Part shown: positions 34,095-42,655 of the stretch, one piece after another
How positions within the stretch are numbered: position 1 is the first letter of the stretch
Layout: every line of letters starts with the position of its first letter
Origin: Spirulina sp034932185
GTDB taxonomy: Bacteria; Cyanobacteriota; Cyanobacteriia; Cyanobacteriales; Spirulinaceae
Direction of reading: 5' to 3'
NCBI RefSeq assembly: GCF_034932185.1
Contig: NZ_JAYGHW010000090.1
Coordinates: 62,001-126,000 of the forward strand
Length of the DNA stretch: 64,000 nt
The notes under the pieces: model-generated
Database searches by the model: none
Told to the model about the DNA's origin: nothing
What the model saw: the letters and a program-made list of their open reading frames with translations, nothing else
Made by a program: the position numbers and the translations under genes

Positions 34095-35540
34095 ATGAGT
34101 GCAACTTCGGTCAAAACCCTCGTCAACCAACCCTACAAATACGGGTTCATCACCGATATTGAAGCCGATACCCTCCCCCCCGGCCTCAGCGAAGATGTCG
34201 TGCGGCTCATTTCCGCCAAAAAGAATGAGCCAGAATTCATGTTGGAATTTCGCCTCAAGGCCTATCGCCAATGGCTGACGATGAGCGAACCCAACTGGGC
34301 CCACGTCGGCTATCCTCCCATTGATTACCAAAATATCATCTACTACTCCGCCCCCAAAAAGAAAGCGGGGGAAAAACTCGCCAGCTTGGATGAAGTCGAT
34401 CCCGCCTTGCTCGAAACCTTTGAAAAATTGGGCATTCCCCTTTCGGAGCAAAAACGCCTCAGTAATGTCGCCGTTGATGCCATTTTTGACAGTGTTTCCA
34501 TTGGGACAACGTTTAAGGAAAAGCTTGCTGAGGCCGGGGTAATTTTCTGCTCCATTTCCGAAGCACTTCAAGAACACCCGGCACTGGTGGAGAAATACCT
34601 TGGAACCGTTGTCCCCATTGGCGATAACTACTTTGCCGCCCTCAACTCCGCTGTCTTTAGCGATGGCTCCTTTGTGTATATTCCCAAGGGTGTCACCTGC
34701 CCGATGGAACTCTCCACCTATTTTCGGATTAATAATGGGGACACAGGGCAGTTTGAGCGGACATTGATTGTGGCGGAAGAAGGGGCTTCGGTGAGCTATC
34801 TCGAAGGCTGTACTGCCCCGATGTACGACAGCAATCAACTCCATGCGGCCATTGTCGAATTGGTGGCCCTGGACAATGCGGAAATTAAATATTCCACGGT
34901 GCAAAACTGGTATGCCGGGGATGAAAATGGCAAGGGTGGGATTTACAACTTTGTGACGAAACGGGGCCTCTGTAAGGGGGTTAATTCCAAAATTTCCTGG
35001 ACGCAGGTGGAAACGGGTTCCGCGATCACTTGGAAATACCCCAGTTGTGTTTTGGTAGGGGATAATTCCGTGGGTGAATTCTATTCCATCGCCCTCACCA
35101 ATAACCATCAACAGGCGGATACCGGCACAAAAATGGTGCATATTGGCCGCAACACCCGGAGTCGGATTATTTCTAAGGGGATTTCTGCGGGTCAATCGAA
35201 AAATAGTTATCGCGGTTTGGTGAAGATGGGGCCGAAGGCGAAGGGGGCGCGGAATTATTCCCAATGTGATTCGATGTTGATTGGCGATCGCGCCCAAGCC
35301 AACACCTTCCCCTATATCCAAGTGGATAACCAAACCGCCAAAGTTGAACATGAAGCCTCCACTTCCAAAATCGGGGAAGATCAACTCTTCTATTTTGCCC
35401 AACGGGGCATCAGTGCCGAAGATGCGATCTCGATGCTGATTAGCGGTTTCTGTAAGGATGTGTTTAACCAATTGCCCATGGAGTTTGCCGCTGAAGCGGA
35501 TAAACTCCTCAGCCTTAAATTAGAGGGAACCGTCGGTTAA
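34095..35540 (+). CDS. sufB: Fe-S cluster assembly scaffold SufB
   Basis: A 481-residue subunit of the SufBCD scaffold on which Fe-S clusters are built. Characteristic stretches are YVPKG-type VYIPKGVTCPMELSTYFRIN, EGCTAPMYDSNQLHAAIVE, TVQNWYAGDENGKGGIYNFV and the C-terminal EHEASTSKIGEDQLFYFAQRGIS. The conserved Cys in SQCDSMLIGD is present, as in catalytic SufB. First gene of sufBCDS; its 5' region holds the SufR operators. Confidence 0.97.
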   Translation: MSATSVKTLVNQPYKYGFITDIEADTLPPGLSEDVVRLISAKKNEPEFMLEFRLKAYRQWLTMSEPNWAHVGYPPIDYQNIIYYSAPKKKAGEKLASLDEVDPALLETFEKLGIPLSEQKRLSNVAVDAIFDSVSIGTTFKEKLAEAGVIFCSISEALQEHPALVEKYLGTVVPIGDNYFAALNSAVFSDGSFVYIPKGVTCPMELSTYFRINNGDTGQFERTLIVAEEGASVSYLEGCTAPMYDSNQLHAAIVELVALDNAEIKYSTVQNWYAGDENGKGGIYNFVTKRGLCKGVNSKISWTQVETGSAITWKYPSCVLVGDNSVGEFYSIALTNNHQQADTGTKMVHIGRNTRSRIISKGISAGQSKNSYRGLVKMGPKAKGARNYSQCDSMLIGDRAQANTFPYIQVDNQTAKVEHEASTSKIGEDQLFYFAQRGISAEDAISMLISGFCKDVFNQLPMEFAAEADKLLSLKLEGTVG

Positions 35541-35546
35541 CCCTGG

Positions 35547-35570
35547 AGGGGCGAAAAATTTTTCGCCCCT
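35547..35570. repeat. GGGGCGAAA palindrome inside the suf operon
   Basis: AGGGGCGAAAAATTTTTCGCCCCT lies in the 109-bp sufB-sufC spacer, 6 bp after the sufB stop. It would form a stable hairpin in a polycistronic sufBCDS mRNA, and could uncouple expression of sufB from sufCDS. Confidence 0.85.
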
Positions 35571-35649
35571 ACTCTGTAGATAGTGGTTAACGATGGCAAT
35601 TTTTTGATTTTTGATTTTTGAAGTTTGCATTTTGAACATTTATTGATTG

Positions 35650-36432
35650 ATGACCATGATCAACCCCAATAGCGACGTTATTTTATCGGTTAAGAACCTG
35701 ACTGCCAATGTGGATGGAACCCCGATCCTCAAAGGCGTAAATTTGGAGGTCAAAGCGGGAGAAATTCACGCGATTATGGGCCGCAATGGCTCCGGAAAAA
35801 GCACATTTTCTAAAGTACTAGCGGGCCATCCTGACTATGAAGTGACCGGCGGCGAAATTCTCTACTATGGCGACAATATTCTCGATCTTGAACCCGATGA
35901 ACGGGCGCTGAAAGGAATTTTTCTCGCCTTTCAATACCCTTTAGAAATTCCAGGGGTGAGTAATTTGGATTTCCTGCGGGTGGCCTATAATTCTCGCCAA
36001 AAAGCTTTAGGTTTAGAAGAACTAGATACCTTTGATTTTGAGGATTTGGTGATTGAAAAGCTTGGCGTTGTTCAGATGGATGCTAAGTTTTTAGACCGCA
36101 GCGTTAATGAAGGATTTTCTGGCGGTGAGAAAAAACGCAATGAAATTTTACAAATGGCCCTTCTAGAGCCAAAAGTAGCCATCCTTGACGAAACGGATTC
36201 GGGCTTAGATATCGACGCACTGCGGATTGTAGCCGGTGGCGTGAATCAGTTGGCCAATGCCGATAACGCCACAATCTTGATTACCCACTATCAACGACTC
36301 CTCGACTACATTGAGCCGGATTATGTCCATGTCATGCAGGCGGGGCAGATTGTCATGAGTGGCGGTAAAGAATTGGCGCTGAAGCTCGAAGCAGAAGGTT
36401 ATGAGTTCTTAGAGGCTGAGGTCACGGCATAA
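35650..36432 (+). CDS. sufC: SufC, ABC-type ATPase of the Suf scaffold
   Basis: A 260-residue cytoplasmic ATPase that drives the SufBCD complex. Walker A is GRNGSGKST, the ABC signature is NEGFSGGEKKRNEILQ, and Walker B is VAILDETDSGLDIDA, with the H-loop in LITHYQRLL. The ATG at 35650 (MTMINP) is chosen over the TTG just before it. Its stop overlaps the sufD ATG (TAATG), implying translational coupling. Confidence 0.97.
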   Translation: MTMINPNSDVILSVKNLTANVDGTPILKGVNLEVKAGEIHAIMGRNGSGKSTFSKVLAGHPDYEVTGGEILYYGDNILDLEPDERALKGIFLAFQYPLEIPGVSNLDFLRVAYNSRQKALGLEELDTFDFEDLVIEKLGVVQMDAKFLDRSVNEGFSGGEKKRNEILQMALLEPKVAILDETDSGLDIDALRIVAGGVNQLANADNATILITHYQRLLDYIEPDYVHVMQAGQIVMSGGKELALKLEAEGYEFLEAEVTA

Positions 36433-37805
36433 TGGTATTATCTGCTGACCTTTTAAACGCTATGCTCCAAACTGACGCTTATCTCAGTGACCTCCTCAAA
36501 CAAAGTCAAACCCAGACGATCCGTGTCCGATCTGAAATTTCCGGATGGTTACAGGAGTTACGTCAGAAGGCGGCCTATGAGGTGGCCCATCAAAAATTAC
36601 CCACCCGCCGCGATGAGGAATGGCAATTTACGGATTTGAGTGAGTTAAAGGCGATCGCCTTTGAAAATCCCCCTGCTGTCAACATTGACCGGGAAACCCT
36701 CGCCAGCTTCACGCTCCCGGAGGCGAAGGATACCCAAGCGGTGTTTGTAAACGGGGTGTTTGCCCCGGAACTGTCGGATCTGACGGGCCTGCCCCCTGGG
36801 GTGTTTGTGGGTAACTTGATGGGTTTGCCCCTAGAGGCAAATTACGACGCGATCAAATATATTGCCCATCAAGATGATGCCAGTGAGGTGTTCACCGCCC
36901 TCAATAGCACCGGGTTTCCCGATGTGGCGGTGATTTGGGCTGAGGCCAATGTCACGGTAGAAATGCCCATTCATCTGCTCTGGCTGACGGTTCCCACCTC
37001 GAACCCGGCTTTGATCCAACCCCGGGGCTTGGTGATTGCCGATCCGGGGTCAAGCCTGACGGTGATTGAGCAGTATGGGGTGGCGATCGCCGCCTGTGCC
37101 GATTTCACCAGCACTCCCCCCTATTTGAACAATGCGGTGCTGGAGGTGTTTACCCGTAACAATGCCCGGGTCAACCATACCCGCTACCAACGGGAATCGG
37201 GGAGTGGATTCCACATCGGTAAAACTGTGGTGGTACAGGAGCGCGACAGCCACTACACCACCCAAAGCATTAACTTTGGGGCGAAACTCTCCCGCCACCA
37301 TCTCAACATCTGGCAAAAGGGGCCGAACACTGAAACCTATCTCAATGGTTTAACGCTGGTGGATCATGCCCAAGTATCTGATACCCATAGCCTGATTGCC
37401 CTCAACCATCCCCACGGGATTACCGATCAACTCCATAAATGTATTGTTGATGCCCAAGCCCACGCTGTTTTTAGTGGTAAAGTTTTGGTTCCTCAGGCGG
37501 CCCAACAAACCCAGGCAGCGCAGTTGAATCGCAATCTCCTGCTTTCACCCCAAGCGCGGGTGAACACTCAACCCCAGTTACAGATTACGGCGGATAACGT
37601 CAAATGTACCCATGGGGCAACGGTGAGCCAGATTGATGCGGATGAGTTGTTTTATCTGCAAAGTCGGGGCATTAATGCGGAGCAAGCCAGGGATCTGCTT
37701 TTGGATGCCTTTGCCGCTGAGGTGTTGGATCGGATTCCCCTCGCCTCGTTGCGTCAACGGTTGAGCCAATGTGTGGCCTGCCGCACTGAAGAGTTATTTG
37801 TTTAA
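36432..37805 (+). CDS. sufD: Fe-S cluster assembly protein SufD
   Basis: A 457-residue paralogue of SufB that completes the SufBC2D scaffold and is linked to iron delivery. Family segments are LPTRRDEEWQFTDLSELK near residue 55 and the C-terminal core NGLTLVDHAQVSDTHSLIALNHPHG, KCIVDAQAHAVFSGKVLVPQ and VKCTHGATVSQIDADELFYL (conserved KCTHGAT). Start overlaps the sufC stop by one base. Confidence 0.97.
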   Translation: MVLSADLLNAMLQTDAYLSDLLKQSQTQTIRVRSEISGWLQELRQKAAYEVAHQKLPTRRDEEWQFTDLSELKAIAFENPPAVNIDRETLASFTLPEAKDTQAVFVNGVFAPELSDLTGLPPGVFVGNLMGLPLEANYDAIKYIAHQDDASEVFTALNSTGFPDVAVIWAEANVTVEMPIHLLWLTVPTSNPALIQPRGLVIADPGSSLTVIEQYGVAIAACADFTSTPPYLNNAVLEVFTRNNARVNHTRYQRESGSGFHIGKTVVVQERDSHYTTQSINFGAKLSRHHLNIWQKGPNTETYLNGLTLVDHAQVSDTHSLIALNHPHGITDQLHKCIVDAQAHAVFSGKVLVPQAAQQTQAAQLNRNLLLSPQARVNTQPQLQITADNVKCTHGATVSQIDADELFYLQSRGINAEQARDLLLDAFAAEVLDRIPLASLRQRLSQCVACRTEELFV

Positions 37806-37824
37806 TGTTTAAGGGGCGATCGCC

Positions 37825-39084
37825 ATGGTATTTCTACAACATTCTTCCCTAGCCGCTGAACGACGTGGGGATTTTCCGATCCTCAACCAACGGGTTCACG
37901 ATCGCCCCCTGATCTATCTCGACAGCGCGGCTACGTCTCAAAAACCCCAGGCGGTTCTGGATGCCCTCGATCACTACTACCAACGGGATAACGCCAACGT
38001 CCATCGGGGGGCCCATGCCCTCAGTGCGCGGGCGACGACGGCCTATGAGGGGGCGCGGGATAAGGTGGCGGCCTTTATTGGTGCGGCTTCTCGCAATGAG
38101 ATTGTCTTTACCCGCAATGCCAGCGAGGCGATTAATTTGGTGGCCTATACCTGGGGGATGAGTACGCTCCAGCCGGGGGATGAAATCATCCTTTCCGTGA
38201 TGGAGCACCACAGTAATCTTGTGCCTTGGCAAATGGTGGCGCAAAAAACCGGGGCGGTGTTGAAGCACGTTCCGTTAACGGCAACGGAGCAGTTTGATCT
38301 TGATGCCTTTGGGGAATTGTTGAGCGATCGCACCCGTTTAGTCGCCGTCGTCCATGTTTCCAATACCCTCGGCTGTGTTAATCCCGTGGCGGAAATTATT
38401 GCCCGCGCCCATGGCATTGGGGCAAAGGTGTTGATCGATGCCTGCCAAAGTGCGCCCCATCTGCCCTTAGATGTCCAAGCAATGGATTGTGATTGGCTGG
38501 TGGCTTCGGGCCATAAAATGTGCGGCCCCACCGGGAGCGGTTTCCTCTACGGCAAGTTAGCGCTCTTGGAAGCCATGCCCCCCTTTTTAGGGGGTGGGGA
38601 AATGATCCAGGATGTATTTTTGGATCATTCCACCTATGCAGACTTGCCCCATAAGTTTGAAGCGGGAACGCCGGCCATTGGGGAGGCGATCGCCCTCGGT
38701 GCGGCCATCGATTACCTCACCGCCATCGGCATGGAGCGGATCCACGCCTACGAGCAGGAATTAACCCAATATCTCTTTAAAAAACTCAGCCAAGTGGAAG
38801 GGGTACGGATCTATGGCCCCACACCGGAGCAGGGGGAGCGGGCCGCCCTTGCTGCCTTTAATGTGGCGGGGTTAAATGCCAGCGATCTAGCCACATTATT
38901 AGATCATGACGGCGTAGCGATTCGTTCCGGCCATCACTGCACCCAACCCCTCCATCGTTTATTGGGAATTACCGGCAGTGGGCGGGCCAGTTTGTATTTT
39001 TACAATACCCATGCCGAGATTGATCAGTTTGTCACCGCCTTAGAGGGGGCGATCGCCTTTTTCCGCGACATCGGCACAGCCTAG
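37825..39084 (+). CDS. sufS: Cysteine desulfurase SufS
   Basis: A 419-residue PLP enzyme that removes sulfur from cysteine for cluster assembly. The PLP lysine is in LVASGHKMCGPTGSGF, the catalytic Cys lies in the C-terminal AIRSGHHCTQPLHR, and the N-terminal YLDSAATSQKPQAVLDAL is typical of group II desulfurases. No SufE gene is adjacent. The gene is 19 bp downstream of sufD and ends the operon, before two strong hairpins. Confidence 0.96.
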   Translation: MVFLQHSSLAAERRGDFPILNQRVHDRPLIYLDSAATSQKPQAVLDALDHYYQRDNANVHRGAHALSARATTAYEGARDKVAAFIGAASRNEIVFTRNASEAINLVAYTWGMSTLQPGDEIILSVMEHHSNLVPWQMVAQKTGAVLKHVPLTATEQFDLDAFGELLSDRTRLVAVVHVSNTLGCVNPVAEIIARAHGIGAKVLIDACQSAPHLPLDVQAMDCDWLVASGHKMCGPTGSGFLYGKLALLEAMPPFLGGGEMIQDVFLDHSTYADLPHKFEAGTPAIGEAIALGAAIDYLTAIGMERIHAYEQELTQYLFKKLSQVEGVRIYGPTPEQGERAALAAFNVAGLNASDLATLLDHDGVAIRSGHHCTQPLHRLLGITGSGRASLYFYNTHAEIDQFVTALEGAIAFFRDIGTA

Positions 39085-39092
39085 GAGCCTCT

Positions 39093-39140
39093 GGCGGCAG
39101 AGCCGCCTAAGGGTCATGCCATGGCTCTGCCATGGCATGA
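39093..39140 (+). terminator. Tandem hairpins after sufS
   Basis: GGCGGC-aga-GCCGCC (39093-39107) is followed by an 11-bp perfect stem TCATGCCATGG/CCATGGCATGA with a 5-nt loop (39114-39140). Neither has a clear T run, so they may act as mRNA-stabilising or weak terminating structures. Confidence 0.6.
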
Positions 39141-39266
39141 GAAAGCACCTGTTCCCCGTTCCCCATCTACCAGATAAGCGACGCTAAAGTATCATTTTGT
39201 GAACATTTTTTAAAAAGTGTTAGGATTGCAACGTTCTCTCTCACACACACCAAAGAACGTTTGTCT

Positions 39267-40379
39267 ATGCTGAATCTGATTGGTTTGAAACCCATAAGTC
39301 TTTTGGGGTTGGCTCTTGTGGTGATGACAGCCGCACAACCGGCCCAAGCTCAATCCATCCCCCAACCCCTGCTCCTGTCCCAAAGTGCCGCCGCCAATTC
39401 CCAAGAACTGCGGGATTTGCTGCGTCGTGGGCGAGAATTTTCCGATGCGGGTAACTATGCCGCCGCCGTTGCGGTGTATGAACAAGCCGCCCGCCTCGAT
39501 GCCAACAACGCCCGGATCTATTCCGGCATTGGCTACCTCCAAGCCAGCCAAGGCAACTATGGAGAGGCGATCGCCGCCTACCAACAGGCCATCCGCCTTG
39601 AGGGGAACAACGCCAGCTTTTTCTATGGCCTCGGCTACAGCCAAGCCAAAGCCGGCCAATACGCCGCCGCAGCCCAAGCCTACGAAAGGGCGATCGCCCT
39701 CGACCCCAACGACAGCCTCAGCCATCAGGGGTTAGCCGCCGTGCAACTCCGTTTAGGTCGCTACGATGCCGCCATGGCGATCTATAACCGGCTGTTGGCC
39801 AATAATCCGGGCGATCGCCCCCAAATCTACGCGATGATGGGTACATTGCTGATCGAGCAAAACCAATTGGCGGAAGCGATTCGCCTCCTAGAGCAAGCCA
39901 GTCAAACTTCCCCCAACGAGGTGAAACTGTATCTGCCCCTCGCCGTCGCCTATTTACAAATCGGCAACTACGACGCAGGCATTAAAGCCCTCCAAACCGT
40001 CAACCGCCTCGATCCCAACAACGCCGAAGTTCACCTCCAACTGGGCAAAATCTACCAATATCAACAACGCTGGGAAGATGCCGACGCAGCGATCCGCCGA
40101 GCGGTAGACTTGGCTCCCCGAGTTGCGGAAATTCGTTTAGCCCTTGCGGAACTCAACCTCCGCCAAGAGCGGTATCTTGAAGCCACCGCCACCTATCGCT
40201 TTGTCACAGAACTCGATCCCCAAAATCCCCTCGGTTTCTTGGGTTTAGGAGAATCCCTCCTTGCCCGTAACCGCAAGCGGGAAGCCCAAGCCCCCCTGGA
40301 AATGGCCCGCCAACTCTATCAACAGCAAAATAATACTGTTGGGGTTGAACGGGTTAATGAATTGCTCCGGGGTTTGTAG
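39267..40379 (+). CDS. Exported tetratricopeptide-repeat protein
   Basis: A 370-residue protein with a signal peptide (SLLGLALVVMTAAQPAQAQS) and at least eight TPR units (DAGNYAAAVAVYEQAARLDANN, SQGNYGEAIAAYQQAIRLEGNN, KAGQYAAAAQAYERAIALDPND and so on). TPR arrays mediate protein-protein contacts; here it would act in the periplasm or lumen. I choose ATG 39267. Its last 26 bp overlap the 3' end of the convergent ligase-like gene. Confidence 0.85.
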   Translation: MLNLIGLKPISLLGLALVVMTAAQPAQAQSIPQPLLLSQSAAANSQELRDLLRRGREFSDAGNYAAAVAVYEQAARLDANNARIYSGIGYLQASQGNYGEAIAAYQQAIRLEGNNASFFYGLGYSQAKAGQYAAAAQAYERAIALDPNDSLSHQGLAAVQLRLGRYDAAMAIYNRLLANNPGDRPQIYAMMGTLLIEQNQLAEAIRLLEQASQTSPNEVKLYLPLAVAYLQIGNYDAGIKALQTVNRLDPNNAEVHLQLGKIYQYQQRWEDADAAIRRAVDLAPRVAEIRLALAELNLRQERYLEATATYRFVTELDPQNPLGFLGLGESLLARNRKREAQAPLEMARQLYQQQNNTVGVERVNELLRGL

Positions 40380-41115
40380 TCCCAAACCCTAGGGTGTTTA
40401 ACCGCGCCCATTCTTGAGCCGTGAGGGGCTGTGCCGGGAAGGGACAGCCCCAATCGGTTTGGGCCGCCTGATGGAGAGCGGTGATAATTGCGGGAATCGT
40501 CGGCATGGGGGAGGGGGGGGCAACAGCCTCCCCAAACACCTCAAAAAATAATACTGGATCAGGATTCAGACGCATCGAACCCTGTTGCAAAATTCCGCCG
40601 CCTCGGTGCAGTTGGGCGCTACCGATCAATTTATAACCGGCGGCAGTGACTAAATCCGCAGCGGTGGCGGTGCTAAAACAACTGGGGTGATGGATATAGC
40701 CCCGTTGCCCCGCTCCAAAGGTGAGGTCTATCCCCAAGCTTTGCCAACCGAGGCGCAAAAATTGACAGCAACGCTCATACACCTGTCGCCGCGTTCCCGG
40801 AAAGTGAGGCATGAGCAAGCTATAGCAGAGATCCCCCTGATGGAGCACCGCCCGCCCCCCTGTGGGACGGCGCACCAACTCCACCGGCTCACCTTGGTAG
40901 GTTAAAGCTTCCCAAGCAGTAGGATAGGTCTGTTGATGGTAGCCAAGAGAAATGGCAACAGGTTCCCAGGTATAGAACCGGAGGATCGGGCCCCATTGCT
41001 CCAGCCCTGCCAATAGGGCCCGGTCGAGGGCCATTTGTGCCTCCCCTGGCGCTTGCCAAAGGGGAAGGAGCCGCCCCCTCTTAAGCACCAAAGGCGGCTT
41101 GGAGGGCTTCGTCAT
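40354..41115 (-). CDS. Lipoate-protein ligase A family protein
   Basis: Around 254 residues of the biotin/lipoate ligase (BPL/LplA/LipB) fold. The motifs ISLGYHQQTYP, VELVRRPTGGRAVLHQGDLCYS (RRxTGGRAV lipoyl-AMP motif) and KLIGSAQLHRGGGILQQGSM are clear. It attaches lipoate or octanoate to carrier domains; the precise donor is unknown. The start is uncertain: ATG 41115 (or 41121) lies inside the preceding gene, and GTG 41088 overlaps that gene's stop, suggesting tight coupling. Confidence 0.82.
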   Translation of the reverse strand: MTKPSKPPLVLKRGRLLPLWQAPGEAQMALDRALLAGLEQWGPILRFYTWEPVAISLGYHQQTYPTAWEALTYQGEPVELVRRPTGGRAVLHQGDLCYSLLMPHFPGTRRQVYERCCQFLRLGWQSLGIDLTFGAGQRGYIHHPSCFSTATAADLVTAAGYKLIGSAQLHRGGGILQQGSMRLNPDPVLFFEVFGEAVAPPSPMPTIPAIITALHQAAQTDWGCPFPAQPLTAQEWARLNTLGFGTTNPGAIH

Positions 41116-41527
41116 GGTCATCGGCAATGGTGGCCACAAGGGTAATGGCGCGGGAAATTTCCCCAGCGGAGAGATCGGCAACGGTGCGCTGGGATAACAC
41201 CACCACCTGCTCATTGCAAATACCAAAACAGGTTTCAAAGGTTTCTGACCAGTTCATCGCCATCAGTTTCCGCAATAACCCCAATTCATCTCTGACGGGT
41301 AGCGTGATGACTGGCGACCAAACGGTGAGAAAGTCCTCCTCTTTTTCTCCGGTTAATTGGACGAACACCTCGACACTGCCGTATTGAAATTTCCAGAGCG
41401 TGCCATTGTCGCCATGGTTGACCATGGCGCTGTCGTTTTGCTCCAAACTAGAAATGACCGTTTCAATCAAATCGTAGTGACTGGCGGGGGCTTCTGTTTC
41501 TTGGGCTAGGGTTTCTAAATTATCCAT
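41081..41527 (-). CDS. YbjN-domain protein
   Basis: A 148-residue acidic soluble protein: MDNLETLAQETEAPASHYD, then YDLIETVISSLEQNDSAMVNH and LLRKLMAMNWSETFETCFGI, fitting the YbjN / type III chaperone-like fold. These proteins are often proposed as chaperones or sensory adaptors. It is directly followed (overlapping) by the ligase gene. ATG 41527 is preferred over TTG 41533. Confidence 0.7.
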   Translation of the reverse strand: MDNLETLAQETEAPASHYDLIETVISSLEQNDSAMVNHGDNGTLWKFQYGSVEVFVQLTGEKEEDFLTVWSPVITLPVRDELGLLRKLMAMNWSETFETCFGICNEQVVVLSQRTVADLSAGEISRAITLVATIADDHDEALQAAFGA

Positions 41528-41563
41528 GGTCAAATTCCTCTCGGCTTTAGTTCTCAGCCTAGC

Positions 41564-41965
41564 TTAAGCTTCTCCGGTTTCCCCACAGTAGACAATTAAA
41601 TCGATCTCCACATGGCCTTTTCCCGCCAGGCCAACGACTCCGACTGTGGTGCGGCAGGGCAGTTTTCCGGCTTCAAAATAGGAACTATAGACCCTATTCA
41701 TGGCCTCGAAATCCCGTAGATCGGTGATAAAAACCCGGGCCATGACGGCGCGATCAAAGGAAGTCCCTGCTGCCGCTAGCACGATCTGAAGATTTTCCAT
41801 CACTCGCCTGGTCTGGTCTTCGATGGGGCCCAGTTCCATTGCGCCGGTTTCGGGGTCTTCGGAGAGTTGCCCGGTGACGAAGAGCAAGTCTCCGGCGCGG
41901 ATAGCATGGGGAAAGGGGCCAAAGAGGGGTAAGCGGCCATCGGGGATGACAATGCGTTCAAACAT
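41564..41965 (-). CDS. RidA-family enamine/imine deaminase
   Basis: A 133-residue member of the YjgF/YER057c/UK114 family, which hydrolyses reactive enamines and imines such as 2-aminoacrylate. Visible segments are AGDLLFVTGQLSEDPETGAM, VMENLQIVLAAAG and the C-terminal Arg/Glu region LPCRTTVGVVGLAGKGHVEID (conserved Arg and the closing Glu). It reads in the same direction as the YbjN gene, 36 bp apart. Confidence 0.87.
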   Translation of the reverse strand: MFERIVIPDGRLPLFGPFPHAIRAGDLLFVTGQLSEDPETGAMELGPIEDQTRRVMENLQIVLAAAGTSFDRAVMARVFITDLRDFEAMNRVYSSYFEAGKLPCRTTVGVVGLAGKGHVEIDLIVYCGETGEA

Positions 41966-42142
41966 ACTTTAATTGTGGGTGGTTAACGGTTGGGGCGGGT
42001 GAATTGCCCGGATTCACCTTAAAAGTTTTTGGCCAAGGCGGAGATGAGGTTAACAATTGATTAATTTTTTGAGGCATTTTTGGCGATGGGGCGATCGCCC
42101 TCGTTAGGCTAGAAGCATTGTTATCTCAAAAACTTACCGCTC

Positions 42143-42655
42143 ATGAGTTTAGTGAATGCCCTCCTGGGGGCGATCCAGAATCCCAACGCCCAAGCCAACG
42201 CCAGCCAACTGGGGACGATTGTCCAAACCGTCCAACAGTTGAGCCAAGCCAACCAAGCCAATCCCGACACGATGCAAATGGCCTTAGGGATTGTCGGCAA
42301 ATATGTCCGCTCTGGGTTACAGGAAACCGCTAACCAACAGGGGGGAGAGGCGGCGGCCCAACAGATTGTTAATCAATACAGTGGCACTAACCCCAATGCC
42401 CAAGTGGTTAATCTCCTGCTCAACGGCTCCCAAGTCCAGCAATTGGTGGCAGAGGTGACGGCAAAAACCGGCCTGCCCGCTGGCACAATTGAGGGGTTAT
42501 TGCCGACGCTCGTGCCTTTGGTGCTGCAATTGCTCCAAGGGGGGGCGGAAACGGAAAACGCCAATAATTCCGTACTGCATTCCTTCTTGGATAGTGATGG
42601 GGATGGTTCTGTTGATCTCAGCGATGCCCTGAACCTGGCCAGCCGCTACCTTTAG
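42143..42655 (+). CDS. DUF937-like protein with a C-terminal EF-hand/dockerin-like motif
   Basis: A 170-residue protein. The first 140 residues are Gln/Asn-rich helices (MSLVNALLGAIQNPNAQANA; LPAGTIEGLLPTLVPLVLQLL) like DUF937/YidB proteins. The last 24 residues, FLDSDGDGSVDLSDALNLASRYL, contain a perfect 12-position EF-hand calcium loop and resemble half a dockerin. Calcium-dependent assembly is a reasonable guess. There is no signal peptide. Its stop overlaps the kinase gene's stop by 4 bp. Confidence 0.75.
   Translation: MSLVNALLGAIQNPNAQANASQLGTIVQTVQQLSQANQANPDTMQMALGIVGKYVRSGLQETANQQGGEAAAQQIVNQYSGTNPNAQVVNLLLNGSQVQQLVAEVTAKTGLPAGTIEGLLPTLVPLVLQLLQGGAETENANNSVLHSFLDSDGDGSVDLSDALNLASRYL

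Noticed and set aside
33837..35471. 544-codon minus-strand frame across sufB
   Set aside because: It overlaps all of sufB and the SufR operators. The residue content is typical of an antisense shadow, and no motif is visible.
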